The notes: generated from the letters alone by a model not told the origin. Positions 32,618 through 41,852 are shown, numbered from the stretch's first letter. The stretch: DNA of 44,275 nt from Rhodobacter sp. (GCA_030066215.1 JASJCA010000013.1:1-44275), one strand, 5' to 3'. Program-made: numbers and translations.

Positions 32618-33889
32618 CTATTCGAGCCCGCGAATGTTGACGGGCAGACCGCCGCGCATTGTCGCATCGGCAGACGTCACGATCAGGCGGCCCTTTGCAT
32701 TGGCAATTCGGACGGTTGCCATTTCGGCGCCACGTTCGACCACCTCGGCCTTGGCCGCAATCAACCGACCCGCATCCTCATCGACAAGAAACACTGCGTT
32801 TTCGCCCAAGATCGCACTCGTCGGGATCATATACGACCCAGCCGCCGCGCCGTTTACGGTCTCAACCTCGACCGCCTCGTTCAGAAACAGCGCGGGAGCG
32901 CAGGCTGCGTCGACATCTACGGTCGCTTCGACGAATTGGTTTTCCAGATCTGCTTCTGTGTCGATCCGGGTAATGGTGCCGCCGCAGATTTCGCCATTGA
33001 CCCGGGTGACGGTCACCGATGCGCCGATCGAGACCGCATCGGGCCGCCGTTCGGACAGCCGGCTGATCAGAAAGAACACATCGACGGCCTTGGCGTCAGG
33101 TACGTAGATCTGTGCGGCCAACTCGCCTTCTTGCACGCAATCGCCCACGTTGGCCTCAAAGCCGACGAGGGTCCCGTCGAAGGGCGCGATCAGTTCAACG
33201 TCGGCGAGATTGAGCTCTGCCGTCTGCTTGTCGAGCTTGCCAATCTCCAGCGCGATCTCGGCGCGTTTGACCGCCGCCTCGGCGTTGGCAATAGCCTCCT
33301 TCGCCCGTTCCGAGGCGAATCTCGCGTCCATGAACCGGCGTTCGACGGTATCCATTGTGGTCTCGTTGATGAGCCCGCGGCCCAGCATGATGCTATTTCG
33401 TTCGAACTCCTCGGCAACAAAATCCAGCTCCTGCTTGCGACGTCGGTCATCGGCGCGTGCGGCGGCCAGGGCAAGTTGGCGTTCCTCCACAGTCGCAGCG
33501 AGGTCCAAGAGCCGCGCCTCCGCAGTGCGCAGGGCCAGTTGCGGTCGTTGGTCGTCGAGCTTGACGAGAACCTGTCCGGCCTCTGCCACGCGTTGCCGTT
33601 TGGCGGGCTCTGAGATCTCCACGATGCAGCCGCGCGCCGCATATGACAGGCCCGAGATCGTGCTGGCACGGACAGTTCCGAAATAGGTGTCCGTCGCGTC
33701 GTCGGAGGTCTGCCCCAAGCGTTGCGTGTCGACGGCCAGAGCTTGCTCTTGACCTGCGGCAGGACCGAAGAGCAGGGTCGCGGTAAGCGCGAAAACGCTG
33801 CCAAACGCGATAACCTTGGCGATCGGCGAACCCGAGCGGCTTTTCGACCGAATTTCGGCGTTGGCTCCAATAGTCATCTTGCTTCGCAT
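32618..33889 (-). CDS. RND/HlyD-type membrane-fusion (periplasmic adaptor) protein
   Basis: This 423-residue adaptor normally links an inner-membrane pump to an outer-membrane channel. A hydrophobic segment near residues 24-46 (IAKVIAFGSVFALTATLLFG) anchors or exports it. The lipoyl/barrel half-motif VRASTISGLSYAARGCIVEI is followed by a long coiled-coil hairpin (about 115-215) with many Ala, Glu and Arg residues, then the second lipoyl half LIAPFDGTLVGFEANVGDCV (about 232-251) and beta-barrel parts. No pump or TolC-like gene lies next to it, so it is an orphan here. The start at 33889 could also be the second Met (33877). Confidence 0.88.
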   Translation of the reverse strand: MRSKMTIGANAEIRSKSRSGSPIAKVIAFGSVFALTATLLFGPAAGQEQALAVDTQRLGQTSDDATDTYFGTVRASTISGLSYAARGCIVEISEPAKRQRVAEAGQVLVKLDDQRPQLALRTAEARLLDLAATVEERQLALAAARADDRRRKQELDFVAEEFERNSIMLGRGLINETTMDTVERRFMDARFASERAKEAIANAEAAVKRAEIALEIGKLDKQTAELNLADVELIAPFDGTLVGFEANVGDCVQEGELAAQIYVPDAKAVDVFFLISRLSERRPDAVSIGASVTVTRVNGEICGGTITRIDTEADLENQFVEATVDVDAACAPALFLNEAVEVETVNGAAAGSYMIPTSAILGENAVFLVDEDAGRLIAAKAEVVERGAEMATVRIANAKGRLIVTSADATMRGGLPVNIRGLE

Positions 33890-33955
33890 TTCGCTCGATC
33901 CTCGATGTAACCGGCCGAACTCGTCAAATCACTCTTCGTGCGGCTTAAGATGTGC

Positions 33956-33984
33956 AAAAAAGAGGTGCGGTCTGCCCGCACCCC
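33956..33984 (-). terminator. Rho-independent terminator of the solute-binding-protein gene
   Basis: On the minus strand a perfect 7-bp stem, GGTGCGG with CCGCACC (33964-33970 and 33976-33982), has a five-base loop and is followed by T-C-T and six T residues (33956-33963). It lies about 28 bases after the stop at 34012. Confidence 0.85.
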
Positions 33985-34011
33985 TTTGCAGTTTCAAGAC
34001 GGTTCAGTCAC

Positions 34012-35661
34012 TCACATCCCCAGCGACGCCTTATAGAGCGCGATCTGGCTGTCCCGCCCGATTTGGTCGGTGATCTTGTCCCAGGCAGCGGCAATGGCGT
34101 CGGCCGTCTCCTGTGCGCCCGCGTACTGACCCGCGAAGCCCTTGGCCAGTTCATCTTCGGCGACCGAGTAGTACTGGAAGATGCCTGGGATGCGGGGCTC
34201 GATGGCCGCGTTCGGGTGGTTGTACGAATCCGCGTTCGAGCCAAGGTAGTCCTCGACGAAGGCGCGGTCGTAGCCGGCCTCTTCCCACTCGTCGTACTGG
34301 AAGTGCGACTGGCGGTAAGGCTGGAAGCCCGACGGATAGGCCGAGGCCCAGAGCGACAGGTCGCGGCCGCCGAGATGCGCGGCGGCCGACCAGGCGGCTT
34401 TCTGCTTCTTGCTGTCGCTGTCGACGGTCGCCATCACGTAGACGCCCCAGCCGATATAGGCCATGTTTGGGGCTTCGTTGCGGGTGTTCTCCCAAGCGCC
34501 ACTTGCCGCGTTGTAGACGCGGTCGGACGCCGGGTTGATGCCGAAACCGACGACGTCTCCGACCACGCTCGTGTCAGACGTGCGCGCGTTTGAGCCGACG
34601 TCGCCCCACCACATCAGCATCGAGCCAGTGCCAGCGAGGAACTGTTGGAAGGCGGTGGTGCCCGGGTCGGCGTTGATCTGGTCGGCGGGGTAGACGCCGG
34701 CGTCGATCAGATCCAGCACGTCCTGGATCGCCTGCACCCAGGCGGGGTTGTTGACCATCGGCTTCATGGTGTCCGGCTCGAAAAGCCACGCCGGATTGCC
34801 GGGATACTTGGCGTACGCCGCGGCGCGGTTTTCCAGGAAATAGAAGCCGAAGCCGCCCCAACCCTTCAGCGGGTCGAGATAGCCGTGTGCGGGCAGGCCG
34901 GTCAGCGGGTCGGTCTGGCCGACGAGGTCCTTGGTGACCTGGTTGATCTCCTGCCAGGTGCCGGGGACGTTTGCGCCGCCGATGCCGCCGTCGCCGAAAT
35001 AATCCGTGCGGTAGGCAAACGTGTGGCAGTCGCCGTCGATCGACACGCGGTGGGTCTTGCCGTCCCAGGTGCCGACGGGGGCCTGCAGGTAGCCCACGTA
35101 GTCGTCCATGTCGATGACGTCCTTGACCCAGCCGGGCATCTCCGACGCCATGCCGCGGCCCAAGACGTCGCCCTCGAACGGCGCGCCCATCTCGATGATG
35201 TCGAAATCGACGGTGCCGGTGGCGATCGATTGCTGCAGGCGGGCGTTATAATCGGCCTGGGCAAGGTCGATCCAGTTGATCGTGGCGCCGGTATAGGCCT
35301 CCCACGGTTTCAGGAACCCGCGGAACAGGAAGTTGTGCAGGTTCTGGTTGTTGAGGCCCATGAAGGTCAGTTCGACGCCGGCGAACTCGCCTTCGGCCAC
35401 GACTTCCTTGATCGGCCCGAGGCACATTTCGCCGACCTTCTGCCATTCGGCGTCGCCGGGCGAGCCCTGGCCGACGCCGGGGATCTTGAGGATGGCGGCG
35501 CGCAAGGCTTCATGGCCGGCGGCATAGGCCGGGCGCACCGAAGTGCCGGTGAAGACGCCGCCGAGCGCGGCGGTGGCGGCAGTGGCGGATGCGCCTTTCA
35601 GCATCGTGCGGCGGTTGATCTTCCCGGACCGCACAATGGCGTCGTAAATGTCTCGTCTCAT
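34012..35661 (-). CDS. Extracellular solute-binding protein of a sugar-type ABC importer
   Basis: This is a 549-residue periplasmic receptor, longer than the typical ~420-residue sugar-binding proteins. The N-terminus carries a long n-region with NRRTMLKGASATAATAALGG, which looks like a Tat or twin-arginine-like signal, and cleavage near AYA (about residue 47). Family-1 solute-binding features follow: GVELTFMGLNNQNLHNFL, TGATINWIDLAQADYNARLQQSIATGTVDFDII, and DGDCHTFAYRTDYF. A strong terminator closes the gene. The ATPase of MalK/UgpC type at 38125 and the carbohydrate enzymes to the right suggest a sugar or polyol ligand. No MalF/MalG-type permeases are present in the window. Confidence 0.87.
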   Translation of the reverse strand: MRRDIYDAIVRSGKINRRTMLKGASATAATAALGGVFTGTSVRPAYAAGHEALRAAILKIPGVGQGSPGDAEWQKVGEMCLGPIKEVVAEGEFAGVELTFMGLNNQNLHNFLFRGFLKPWEAYTGATINWIDLAQADYNARLQQSIATGTVDFDIIEMGAPFEGDVLGRGMASEMPGWVKDVIDMDDYVGYLQAPVGTWDGKTHRVSIDGDCHTFAYRTDYFGDGGIGGANVPGTWQEINQVTKDLVGQTDPLTGLPAHGYLDPLKGWGGFGFYFLENRAAAYAKYPGNPAWLFEPDTMKPMVNNPAWVQAIQDVLDLIDAGVYPADQINADPGTTAFQQFLAGTGSMLMWWGDVGSNARTSDTSVVGDVVGFGINPASDRVYNAASGAWENTRNEAPNMAYIGWGVYVMATVDSDSKKQKAAWSAAAHLGGRDLSLWASAYPSGFQPYRQSHFQYDEWEEAGYDRAFVEDYLGSNADSYNHPNAAIEPRIPGIFQYYSVAEDELAKGFAGQYAGAQETADAIAAAWDKITDQIGRDSQIALYKASLGM

Positions 35662-35819
35662 GATGTCCTCCCTGGGCTTTTCGTGTCCCTATTTGACGGT
35701 CGTGCGGAAGGTTCAGATATCATGCCGTGGCGTGATGGCCGCGTGCTCCCCCCGTCTGCCGTGTGGGGGCGAGTATGAGTGATGCTGACGTTGAGTCAAC
35801 AAAATCAAATGCTAGCGGC

Positions 35820-36755
35820 TCAGCCGTACCAGGGCAGGCCGAAGGCAGGGTGCAACGCCCAGGCCCACCAGGAGTGGTTCAGGAACTGAGCGACGACGAT
35901 CAGGACGACGAGTGCGAACCAGATCGCAATGAGGGCGAGGGTACAGACCGCGCGGGCGGTGCGCGCAGGTGTTTGGCCCGCCTCGGCGCGCTTTTGGGCC
36001 GCGGCGTAGAGGCGGGCGGACCAGGTGCGGAGCCACCAGTAAGAGGCGAAGACATAAGCGGCGACGGCGAGGCGGGCGGCGTTTTCGACCTGCTGGACGT
36101 GCTCGGGCGTGAAGTCGGCGAAGCCGGGGATGATGCCCTCGACGAAGACCGGCAAGCCGCGGGAGGCGAAGAGCGGCAGGGCGAAGAAGACAGTGGTGAA
36201 GGCGAAGAGCACGTGGCCCCAGCCGGTGTGGCGGACGGAGCGGCGTACCTCGCGCAATTCGAAAACGGCGAGCCAACGGCTGGTGGCGGCTTGGTGGGCG
36301 AGCGCCATCGGCAGGTGGATCATCACGGCGAGGAAGATGGCGATGCCGAAGAAGAACAGGGCGGGGCCGGCGAAGGCCTGTTCGTAGCCCTTGTTGAAGG
36401 AATTGTCCCAGCCGGCCCACCAGGCGAGCAACCAGGGGAAGCTGAAAGGCAGCGTGGCGAGGGACAACGAAATCACGGCGGCGGCGCCCTCGCGGATATT
36501 GGCGGCGAGGCCGCCGAGCAGGCTGGTGGGCCATCCGGCGCTACGGGGGCCGAGAATCCAGCCGGGGAGCGGCGGGGATTGGCCTCGGCGGCGCAGGGTC
36601 GAGACGCGCATGCGGCGCATCAGCCAGCCTAGGGCGAGGATCGCGGTGACGGGGGTCAGGCAGAGCAACGTTCCGAGGATCAGGTCGATCAGGCACCGCA
36701 GCGCGCGGGCAAGAATGCCGGCGCGCGGGACGGCGGGGGCTTCACCCGCCGTCAC
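35820..36755 (-). CDS. Polytopic inner-membrane protein of unknown function
   Basis: This 311-residue protein has about six hydrophobic helices: near residues 19-43, 84-113, 133-158, 183-205, 231-248 and 273-295. It does not show the EAA loop of MalF/MalG-type ABC permeases, so it is unlikely to be the missing permease. Between helices are basic loops such as MRRMRVSTLRRRGQ and RREVRRSVRHTG-like stretches. I cannot name a family with confidence. It lies between the solute-binding protein and a phosphatase-like gene on the same strand, and its start (ATG 36755) is the first in frame. The opposite strand shows a long acidic frame over the same bases, which is a composition artefact. Confidence 0.7.
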   Translation of the reverse strand: MTAGEAPAVPRAGILARALRCLIDLILGTLLCLTPVTAILALGWLMRRMRVSTLRRRGQSPPLPGWILGPRSAGWPTSLLGGLAANIREGAAAVISLSLATLPFSFPWLLAWWAGWDNSFNKGYEQAFAGPALFFFGIAIFLAVMIHLPMALAHQAATSRWLAVFELREVRRSVRHTGWGHVLFAFTTVFFALPLFASRGLPVFVEGIIPGFADFTPEHVQQVENAARLAVAAYVFASYWWLRTWSARLYAAAQKRAEAGQTPARTARAVCTLALIAIWFALVVLIVVAQFLNHSWWAWALHPAFGLPWYG

Positions 36756-36845
36756 GGCAAACGCTCCGCCCGCACTGAGGGGTCAAGCGGTTTCGAAACG
36801 GCTTGAAAGGCGTTTGGAAACGCCTTCCTGGCCGGTGGGTTGGGG

Positions 36846-37994
36846 TCACCGGAACACCGCGTCTATCGCGCTGCCCTCCGCCGCCTCCGCGCGGACGCCC
36901 ATGGTGGCGGCGATGGTGGGCGCGATGGCGCTCTGATCGATGGGGCGGTCGAGCACTCGGTCGCGCTCGATCCCTGGGCCGAGGATCAGCGCGAAGGTCT
37001 CGTGCGCCGAGCGGCTGTTGAAATGGTGCTGGTAGGGCACGTCCATCAGCGGGTTGGCGTCGCGGCCGCAATCGGGGGTGATCACGAACACGGTGTTGTC
37101 GCGGTAGAACGGATCGCCATCGGCGGCGGCGACGATGCGCGAGATCCCTTCGTCGATAATCGCAATCGCCCGGGTGTAGTGGCTGGCATTGCCCCAATGC
37201 ACGTAATCCGGGTCTTGATAGTTGACCATGATCAGGCGGGGCCGCAGTTCCGCCATCGCCCGCACCGTCAGCGCGGTCAACAGCCGGTCGCCACGCGGAT
37301 TCTTGAAGCCGCTGTCGCCATAGTCGCGGCGCCAATTGGCCCAGAAAGCTTGGATCGGCGCCGACTGTTCCGGCGCAAATCCGCGGTGATCGGCGGCCAT
37401 CAACTCAGCACGCTCCTTCTCGACCTGGGCGCGCGTGGCAATGGCGAGTGCCGGGTCAGCGAGTTGCCGGGCGGTGCGATAGAGCTTGAACCGGTGCAGG
37501 CTGAGCATCTCGGACCGGTACGAAATGCCGTAATGCGGGTTCATGCCGAAGGTGAAGAACTCTTCCTGCGGGCGGTCCTCGCCGTTGATCAACAGGACCT
37601 CATGCGAGGGCACGTCGAAGGCCTCGCGGAAATACTCGAACAGCGTCGGCTCGGTCGGTTCCAGCCGGTCGATGCCGAACCCGGAGCCGACGTCGCGGTA
37701 AGCCAGGTAGCGGCCAGTGAGCAGATTCAGCGTACCCTCGGCATGGCTGGTGTCGACGCCGTCGAGTTGTTCGATGCGCATGTCGGGAATCAGCACGCCG
37801 CGCTTGGCCAGATTGTTCAAAAGGTTGGGTGCGTAGGTGCCCGAAGGATCGATCGTCTCGGCTCGCCGCACCCCACCGCCGAAACGGATCAGCACGACGT
37901 TCGGGCCGCGATAGTCAAGCGCCCGGGCCGGCCGCGCCAGCCCCGCCAGCGCCGACGCGGCAAGGCCCGCATTGAAATGGCGGCGGGTGAACAT
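36846..37994 (-). CDS. Exported alkaline-phosphatase-superfamily (sulfatase-like) protein
   Basis: This 382-residue protein has a Tat-like signal FTRRHFNAGLAASALAGLARPARA (residues 2-25). The mature part starts DYRGPNVVLIRFGGGVRR, which fits the first metal-binding strand of the alkaline phosphatase/sulfatase fold. Later elements are DTSHAEGTLNLLTGRY (position of the usual nucleophile), PRLIMVNYQDPDYVHWG (two acidic/His metal ligands), NTVFVITPDCGRDANP and HHFNSRSAHETFALILGPGI. The order is right for the superfamily, but the substrate class (phosphate, sulfate or phosphonate) is not clear. Start 37994 has GGGAGG upstream, while the longer frame runs into the next gene. It is divergent from the ATPase gene at 38125. 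Confidence 0.7.
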   Translation of the reverse strand: MFTRRHFNAGLAASALAGLARPARALDYRGPNVVLIRFGGGVRRAETIDPSGTYAPNLLNNLAKRGVLIPDMRIEQLDGVDTSHAEGTLNLLTGRYLAYRDVGSGFGIDRLEPTEPTLFEYFREAFDVPSHEVLLINGEDRPQEEFFTFGMNPHYGISYRSEMLSLHRFKLYRTARQLADPALAIATRAQVEKERAELMAADHRGFAPEQSAPIQAFWANWRRDYGDSGFKNPRGDRLLTALTVRAMAELRPRLIMVNYQDPDYVHWGNASHYTRAIAIIDEGISRIVAAADGDPFYRDNTVFVITPDCGRDANPLMDVPYQHHFNSRSAHETFALILGPGIERDRVLDRPIDQSAIAPTIAATMGVRAEAAEGSAIDAVFR

Positions 37995-38018
37995 GGATTG
38001 GACCTCCCGAACCAACAC

Positions 38019-38040
38019 GATGTTTATGTGTTTAACATAT
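38019..38040. promoter_or_regulatory. Candidate operator/promoter in the divergent region
   Basis: ATGTT (38020-38024) and AACAT (38034-38038) form an inverted repeat with a nine-base spacer in the only AT-rich part of the region between the phosphatase-like gene (start 37994) and the ATPase gene (start 38125). It is suited to be a promoter or regulator site for one or both genes. The support is weak. Confidence 0.3.
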
Positions 38041-38124
38041 CGGGCGCCGCAAGTCACACCGCAAACCGGCGGGCCGTAGACAGCGCCAGCCGCCTTCGCT
38101 ACCAATTCCGACAAAGGGGGGACA

Positions 38125-39189
38125 ATGGCCGAAGTCGCGATCAGGGACCTGCGCAAATCCTATGGCGCGGTGGAGGTGATCCATGGCGTCGATGTGGACA
38201 TCCATGACGGCGAGTTCGTCGTGCTGGTGGGGCCGTCGGGCTGCGGGAAATCGACCCTGTTGCGGATGATCGCTGGGCTCGAGGGGATTAGCGACGGCAC
38301 GATCCATATCGGCGAGCGGCTGGTGAACAACCTGGCCCCATCGAAACGCGACATCGCGATGGTGTTCCAGAACTACGCGCTCTATCCGCACAAGACCGTG
38401 GCATCGAACATGGCGTTCAGCTTGCGAATGCGGAAGATGGCCAAGGTCGAGATCGAAGAGCGGGTGAAACGCGCGGCGGAGATCCTGGGGTTGACGCCAT
38501 ACTTGAACCGCTACCCCCGGGCGCTCTCAGGAGGGCAGCGGCAGCGGGTGGCGATGGGCCGCGCGATCGTGCGCGACCCGCAGGTGTTTCTGTTCGACGA
38601 GCCCTTGTCGAACCTCGACGCCAAGCTGCGCGTGCAGATGCGCGCCGAGATCCGCGAGCTGCACCAGCGGTTGTCGACCACGACCGTCTACGTCACCCAC
38701 GACCAGATCGAGGCGATGACGATGGCCGACAAGATCGTGGTGATGCAGGAGGGCAATATCGAGCAGATCGGCACGCCGCTGGAGCTCTACGACCGGCCGG
38801 CGAACCGGTTCGTCGCGGGCTTCATCGGCTCGCCGTCGATGAACATGCTCGGCGGGACGGTGCGGCGCAACGGCGCATCGGTGGCGGTCGAGGTCGAGGG
38901 CGTGACGCTGGAGGCGCCGGACGATCCCGATCTGACCGACGGGCGCACGGTGACCTTCGGCATCCGGCCCGAGCATCTGGAACTGGCCGAGGACGGCCTG
39001 CCGGTGACGGTGTCGGTGGTGGAGCCGACCGGGTCCGAGACGCATCTGATCACCAAGTTCGGCGCGCACGAGATCACCGGCGTGTTCCGCGAGCGGCACC
39101 ATTTCGCGCCGGGGCAGCGGATCCACCTGCATCCGAGGCTCGACAAGATCTATGTGTTCGACGACGCGACGGGGGAATGGCTGGCGTGA
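38125..39189 (+). CDS. MalK/UgpC-type sugar ABC transporter ATP-binding protein
   Basis: This is a 354-residue ATPase of the CUT1 carbohydrate uptake family. It has Walker [10 protein letters not shown] (about residues 33-41), Q-loop [10 protein letters not shown] (about 79-88), signature [14 protein letters not shown] (about 132-145), Walker [13 protein letters not shown] (about 153-164) and His of the switch loop in [10 protein letters not shown] (about 190-199). After the ATPase domain (about residue 240 on) a regulatory TOBE/MalK-type domain includes [10 protein letters not shown] and ends [27 protein letters not shown] precedes the ATG. Its 3' end overlaps the next gene by 13 bases. It would energise uptake of the sugar bound by the protein at 34012 or by another receptor elsewhere. 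Confidence 0.92.
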   Translation: MAEVAIRDLRKSYGAVEVIHGVDVDIHDGEFVVLVGPSGCGKSTLLRMIAGLEGISDGTIHIGERLVNNLAPSKRDIAMVFQNYALYPHKTVASNMAFSLRMRKMAKVEIEERVKRAAEILGLTPYLNRYPRALSGGQRQRVAMGRAIVRDPQVFLFDEPLSNLDAKLRVQMRAEIRELHQRLSTTTVYVTHDQIEAMTMADKIVVMQEGNIEQIGTPLELYDRPANRFVAGFIGSPSMNMLGGTVRRNGASVAVEVEGVTLEAPDDPDLTDGRTVTFGIRPEHLELAEDGLPVTVSVVEPTGSETHLITKFGAHEITGVFRERHHFAPGQRIHLHPRLDKIYVFDDATGEWLA

Positions 39190-39833
39190 CCGGGCGCACG
39201 ATCCTCTGCTTCGGCGACAGCAACACCCACGGCACGATGGCGATGCGCGACCTCACCGACCGGCGGCGGTTTCCGAAGGACCAGCGCTGGCCGCAGGTGA
39301 TGGCGGCGGCCCTCGGTGACGGCTGGGAGGTGATCGCCGAGGGCCATCCGGGGCGCAACGCGGTGTTCGACGATCCGGTGGAGGGTGAACATAAGAACGG
39401 TTTGCGGGTGCTGCCGGCGCTGCTGGAGACGCACCGGCCGATCGACCTCGTGATCGTCATGCTGGGGACCAACGACCTCAAGGCGCGGTTTTCGGTGCCG
39501 GCGAGCGACATCGCCATCGGGCTGGAGCGTGTGGTGACGGCGATCGGGGCTTCGGATGCCGGCCCGGACGGTGCCGCGCCGCGGGTCCTGGTGGCCGCGC
39601 CGGTGCCGATCGAGGAGACCGGGTTCCTGGCGCCGATGTTCGAAGGCGGCGCGGCGAAGTCGCGGGCGCTGGCGCCGCTTTTGCAGGACATGGCGACGCG
39701 GCAGGCTGCGGGCTTCGTCGATCTCGCGGCGGTGGCGGAGGTCGACGCGGTGGACGGCATTCACCTTGGCGCCGCGGCGCAGGCGGCGGTCGGCGCGGCG
39801 CTGGCGGGTGCGGTGCGCGCGGCCTTCGCGTGA
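39177..39833 (+). CDS. SGNH/GDSL-type hydrolase
   Basis: This is a 218-residue esterase-like enzyme. It has the block I nucleophile motif CFGDSNTHG (about residues 11-19), block III GTND (about 97-100), and the C-terminal catalytic pair in DGIHLG (about 197-202). A glycine for block II is in [11 protein letters not shown]. It has no signal peptide, so it is cytosolic. It overlaps the ATPase gene by 13 bases and precedes the mutarotase and kinase genes. It probably removes acyl or similar ester groups from the imported sugar. The family relation resembles arylesterase/acetylhydrolase proteins. Confidence 0.87.
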   Translation: MAGVTGRTILCFGDSNTHGTMAMRDLTDRRRFPKDQRWPQVMAAALGDGWEVIAEGHPGRNAVFDDPVEGEHKNGLRVLPALLETHRPIDLVIVMLGTNDLKARFSVPASDIAIGLERVVTAIGASDAGPDGAAPRVLVAAPVPIEETGFLAPMFEGGAAKSRALAPLLQDMATRQAAGFVDLAAVAEVDAVDGIHLGAAAQAAVGAALAGAVRAAFA

Positions 39834-39921
39834 ACCCGACCAGGCGCCGCGAAGGGCCTTGTCACGGCGAAGCCCGGCGCCGTAGGCTGCGGCGCAACAC
39901 AGAACGGGGGGAGATGACGCG

Positions 39922-40374
39922 ATGCTGAAGGGGATCGATCCGCGGCTCAATGCCGACGTGCTTTATGCGCTGCGCGACATGGGCCACGGCGACGTGCTGA
40001 TTATCGCCGACACGAATTTCCCGTCGGGCTCGATCGCGCGTCAGACGGTGGTGGGCGGGCTTCTGCGAATGGACAACCTGACTGCCGGGCAGGCGGTGGA
40101 GGCAATCCTAACAGTGCTGCCGCTCGACACCTTTGTTGACGACTTCGCCGGGCGGATGGAGATCGTCGGCGAACCCGACACCGTGCCGCCGGTGCAGCAA
40201 GAAGTGCAGACCGCCATCGATGCGGCCGAGGGCAAGCCGCGGCCAATGATCAGTGTCGAGCGCTTCGCGTTCTACGACCTCGCGAAACAATCCTATGCGG
40301 TGGTCCAGACCGGCGAGCGGCGGTTCTACGGCTGCTTTATGCTCCGAAAAGGCGTCGTTGGGCCCGATGCGTGA
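39922..40374 (+). CDS. RbsD/FucU family sugar mutarotase
   Basis: This 150-residue protein matches the RbsD/FucU family, which interconverts anomers or ring forms of free sugars such as ribose and fucose after uptake. The opening MLKGIDPRLNADVLYALRDMGHGD contains the conserved catalytic-site histidine and Asp (GHGD), followed by IIADTNFPS and later VERFAFYDLAKQSYAVVQTGERRFYGCF, the usual end. The ATG has GGGGGAGA upstream. It lies 17 bases before the PfkB kinase gene, which fits a kinase that receives the proper anomer. The residues are nearer to FucU than to RbsD by length and ending, but the sugar is uncertain. Confidence 0.9.
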   Translation: MLKGIDPRLNADVLYALRDMGHGDVLIIADTNFPSGSIARQTVVGGLLRMDNLTAGQAVEAILTVLPLDTFVDDFAGRMEIVGEPDTVPPVQQEVQTAIDAAEGKPRPMISVERFAFYDLAKQSYAVVQTGERRFYGCFMLRKGVVGPDA

Positions 40375-40391
40375 GTGAGAGGGCCTGAGCC

Positions 40392-41312
40392 ATGGGCAAG
40401 ATCGTCATTCTTGGGGTCTTCGTCGCCGATACGGCCTACCGCGCCGACCGGCCGCCGCGGATGGGCGAGACCATCCTGGGCAATTCCTTCGCGCTCGGCC
40501 CCGGCGGCAAGGGGTCGAACCAGGCGGTGGCCGCCGCGCGCGCCGGGGGCGACACGCATTTCATCACCAAGCTCGGCCAGGACACCTTCGCGGATATGGC
40601 GCTGGACATCTGGGCCTCGTCGGGCGTGGTGCCCGAGATCACCCAGCACGACGACAGCTATACTGGTGCTGCCTATATCTTCGTCGAGGAGGCCTCGGGC
40701 GACAACGCGATCATCGTCTGCCCGGGCGTCGCGCGCACCATTTCGCCGGATTACATCGACGGCCGCGCCGCGCTGATCGGCGGCGCCACGGTGTTCATGA
40801 CCCAGCTGGAACAGCCGATGGAGGCGGCGGTGCGGGCGCTGCAGATCGCCCGCGACGGCGGCGCGCGGACGATCCTGAACCCGGCGCCGGCGGATACGCT
40901 GCCCGAGGGCATGCTGGCGCTATGTGACTACGTCACGCCGAACGAATCCGAGACCGAGGGCATCACCGGCCTGCCGGTGACCGACCTCGACGAGGCGCGG
41001 GAGGCGGCAGAGCTGCTGCTGGCCAAGGGCGTCGGCGCGGCGATCATCACGCTCGGCGAGAACGGCGCGCTTTACCACGACGCAACGCAATCGGTGCATG
41101 TCCCGGCGATGGCGGCGGGCCCGGTGGTGGAGACGACCGGGGCGGGGGACGCTTTCAACGGCGGCTTCGCGACAGCGCTGGCGGCGGGCCGCGACCCGAT
41201 CGAGGCGGTGCGCTTCGGCTGCGCCACGGCCGGCATCTCGGTCACCCGCCCCGGCACCGCGCCGTCGATGCCGACGCTGCAGGAAATCGAGGCGTTGCTG
41301 GCGGAGGGGTAG
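40392..41312 (+). CDS. PfkB family sugar kinase (ribokinase-like)
   Basis: This 306-residue kinase phosphorylates a sugar or nucleoside with ATP. It shows the N-terminal GPGGKGSNQAVAAARAGGD (about residues 36-54, PfkB signature 1) and the C-terminal signature with the catalytic Asp, TTGAGDAFNGGF (about 248-259). Middle elements NPAPADTLPEGM, YVTPNESE and IITLGENGAL are also ribokinase-like. It is the last gene of the co-directional group of ATPase, hydrolase, mutarotase and kinase, so imported sugar would be deacylated, mutarotated and phosphorylated. D-ribose is the classic substrate, but the related set could use another pentose or a polyol. Confidence 0.92.
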   Translation: MGKIVILGVFVADTAYRADRPPRMGETILGNSFALGPGGKGSNQAVAAARAGGDTHFITKLGQDTFADMALDIWASSGVVPEITQHDDSYTGAAYIFVEEASGDNAIIVCPGVARTISPDYIDGRAALIGGATVFMTQLEQPMEAAVRALQIARDGGARTILNPAPADTLPEGMLALCDYVTPNESETEGITGLPVTDLDEAREAAELLLAKGVGAAIITLGENGALYHDATQSVHVPAMAAGPVVETTGAGDAFNGGFATALAAGRDPIEAVRFGCATAGISVTRPGTAPSMPTLQEIEALLAEG

Positions 41313-41383
41313 AGAGCGGCCGACAGTGCGGGGTATGTGGTAGCCTCTGGTTGGCCGCGAGGACGTGTCGCCATTGTCAGGAG

Positions 41384-41525
41384 CCGTGCCCATCGCCAAC
41401 CCGCGGGGTGGCGATCCGACGTTTGATCGGATGTGCTTTATGGCTGTCGAATCCGTAGGGCCTCGCGCGGTTCGCGGAGCTCAAACAATCGCCACCCCTC
41501 CGGGGCGGGTTGGCGATGGGCACGG
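41384..41525. repeat. Long imperfect inverted repeat, 32-bp arms
   Basis: The bases at 41384-41404 are the exact reverse complement of 41505-41525, and 41405-41415 of 41488-41498. A six-base insertion (41499-41504) interrupts the right arm only. The arms therefore pair over 32 bp around a 72-base loop. It is intergenic, after the kinase gene and before tRNA-Trp. It could be a repeat-sequence (REP/BIME-like) element, a transcribed hairpin RNA, or both. I saw no second copy in this window. Confidence 0.85.
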
Positions 41526-41676
41526 CGGGGCTGCGCCCCTTGATTCCGTGCCCCGGGGCATCAAGCCGATGGTCCAACCCAGGCCGCAACCGCGCCCGCC
41601 AATTCGCAACCCGCTGAACGAAAACGACCCGCCCCCGGACTAACCCGCAACGCCGCCGTCTCGGCGTGGTGTGGCC

Positions 41677-41752
41677 TGGCAGGGGCAGCAGGACTCGAAC
41701 CCGCGACCCTCGGTTTTGGAGACCGATGCTCTACCAACTGAGCTATACCCCT
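41677..41752 (-). tRNA. tRNA-Trp (anticodon CCA)
   Basis: On the minus strand the acceptor AGGGGTA pairs with TGCCCCT, followed by G and encoded CCA. The D-arm AGCTCAGTTGGTAGAGC, anticodon stem TCGGT/ACCGA with loop CTCCAAA and T-loop GGTTCGAGTCC are canonical. The length is 76 bases with CCA. In alphaproteobacteria tRNA-Trp often lies between tuf and secE. Here about 2.5 kb and three genes separate it from tuf. Confidence 0.97.
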
Positions 41753-41852
41753 ACGGCCGGGGCCAGGGCGTACGCATTCCAGGGTCGGAAATCAAGCCAA
41801 ATCGCGGCGCGCCGGCTTGCATTTGCCCCGTGCCTCGGCCTTCCTGCATCCC

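Noticed and set aside
34645..35778. 377-codon plus-strand frame over the solute-binding protein
   Set aside because: Val/Gly/Asp-rich shadow of a strongly supported gene on the other strand.
36840..38207. 455-codon plus-strand frame over the phosphatase-like gene
   Set aside because: It runs through the start of the ATPase gene in another frame and shows no motif.
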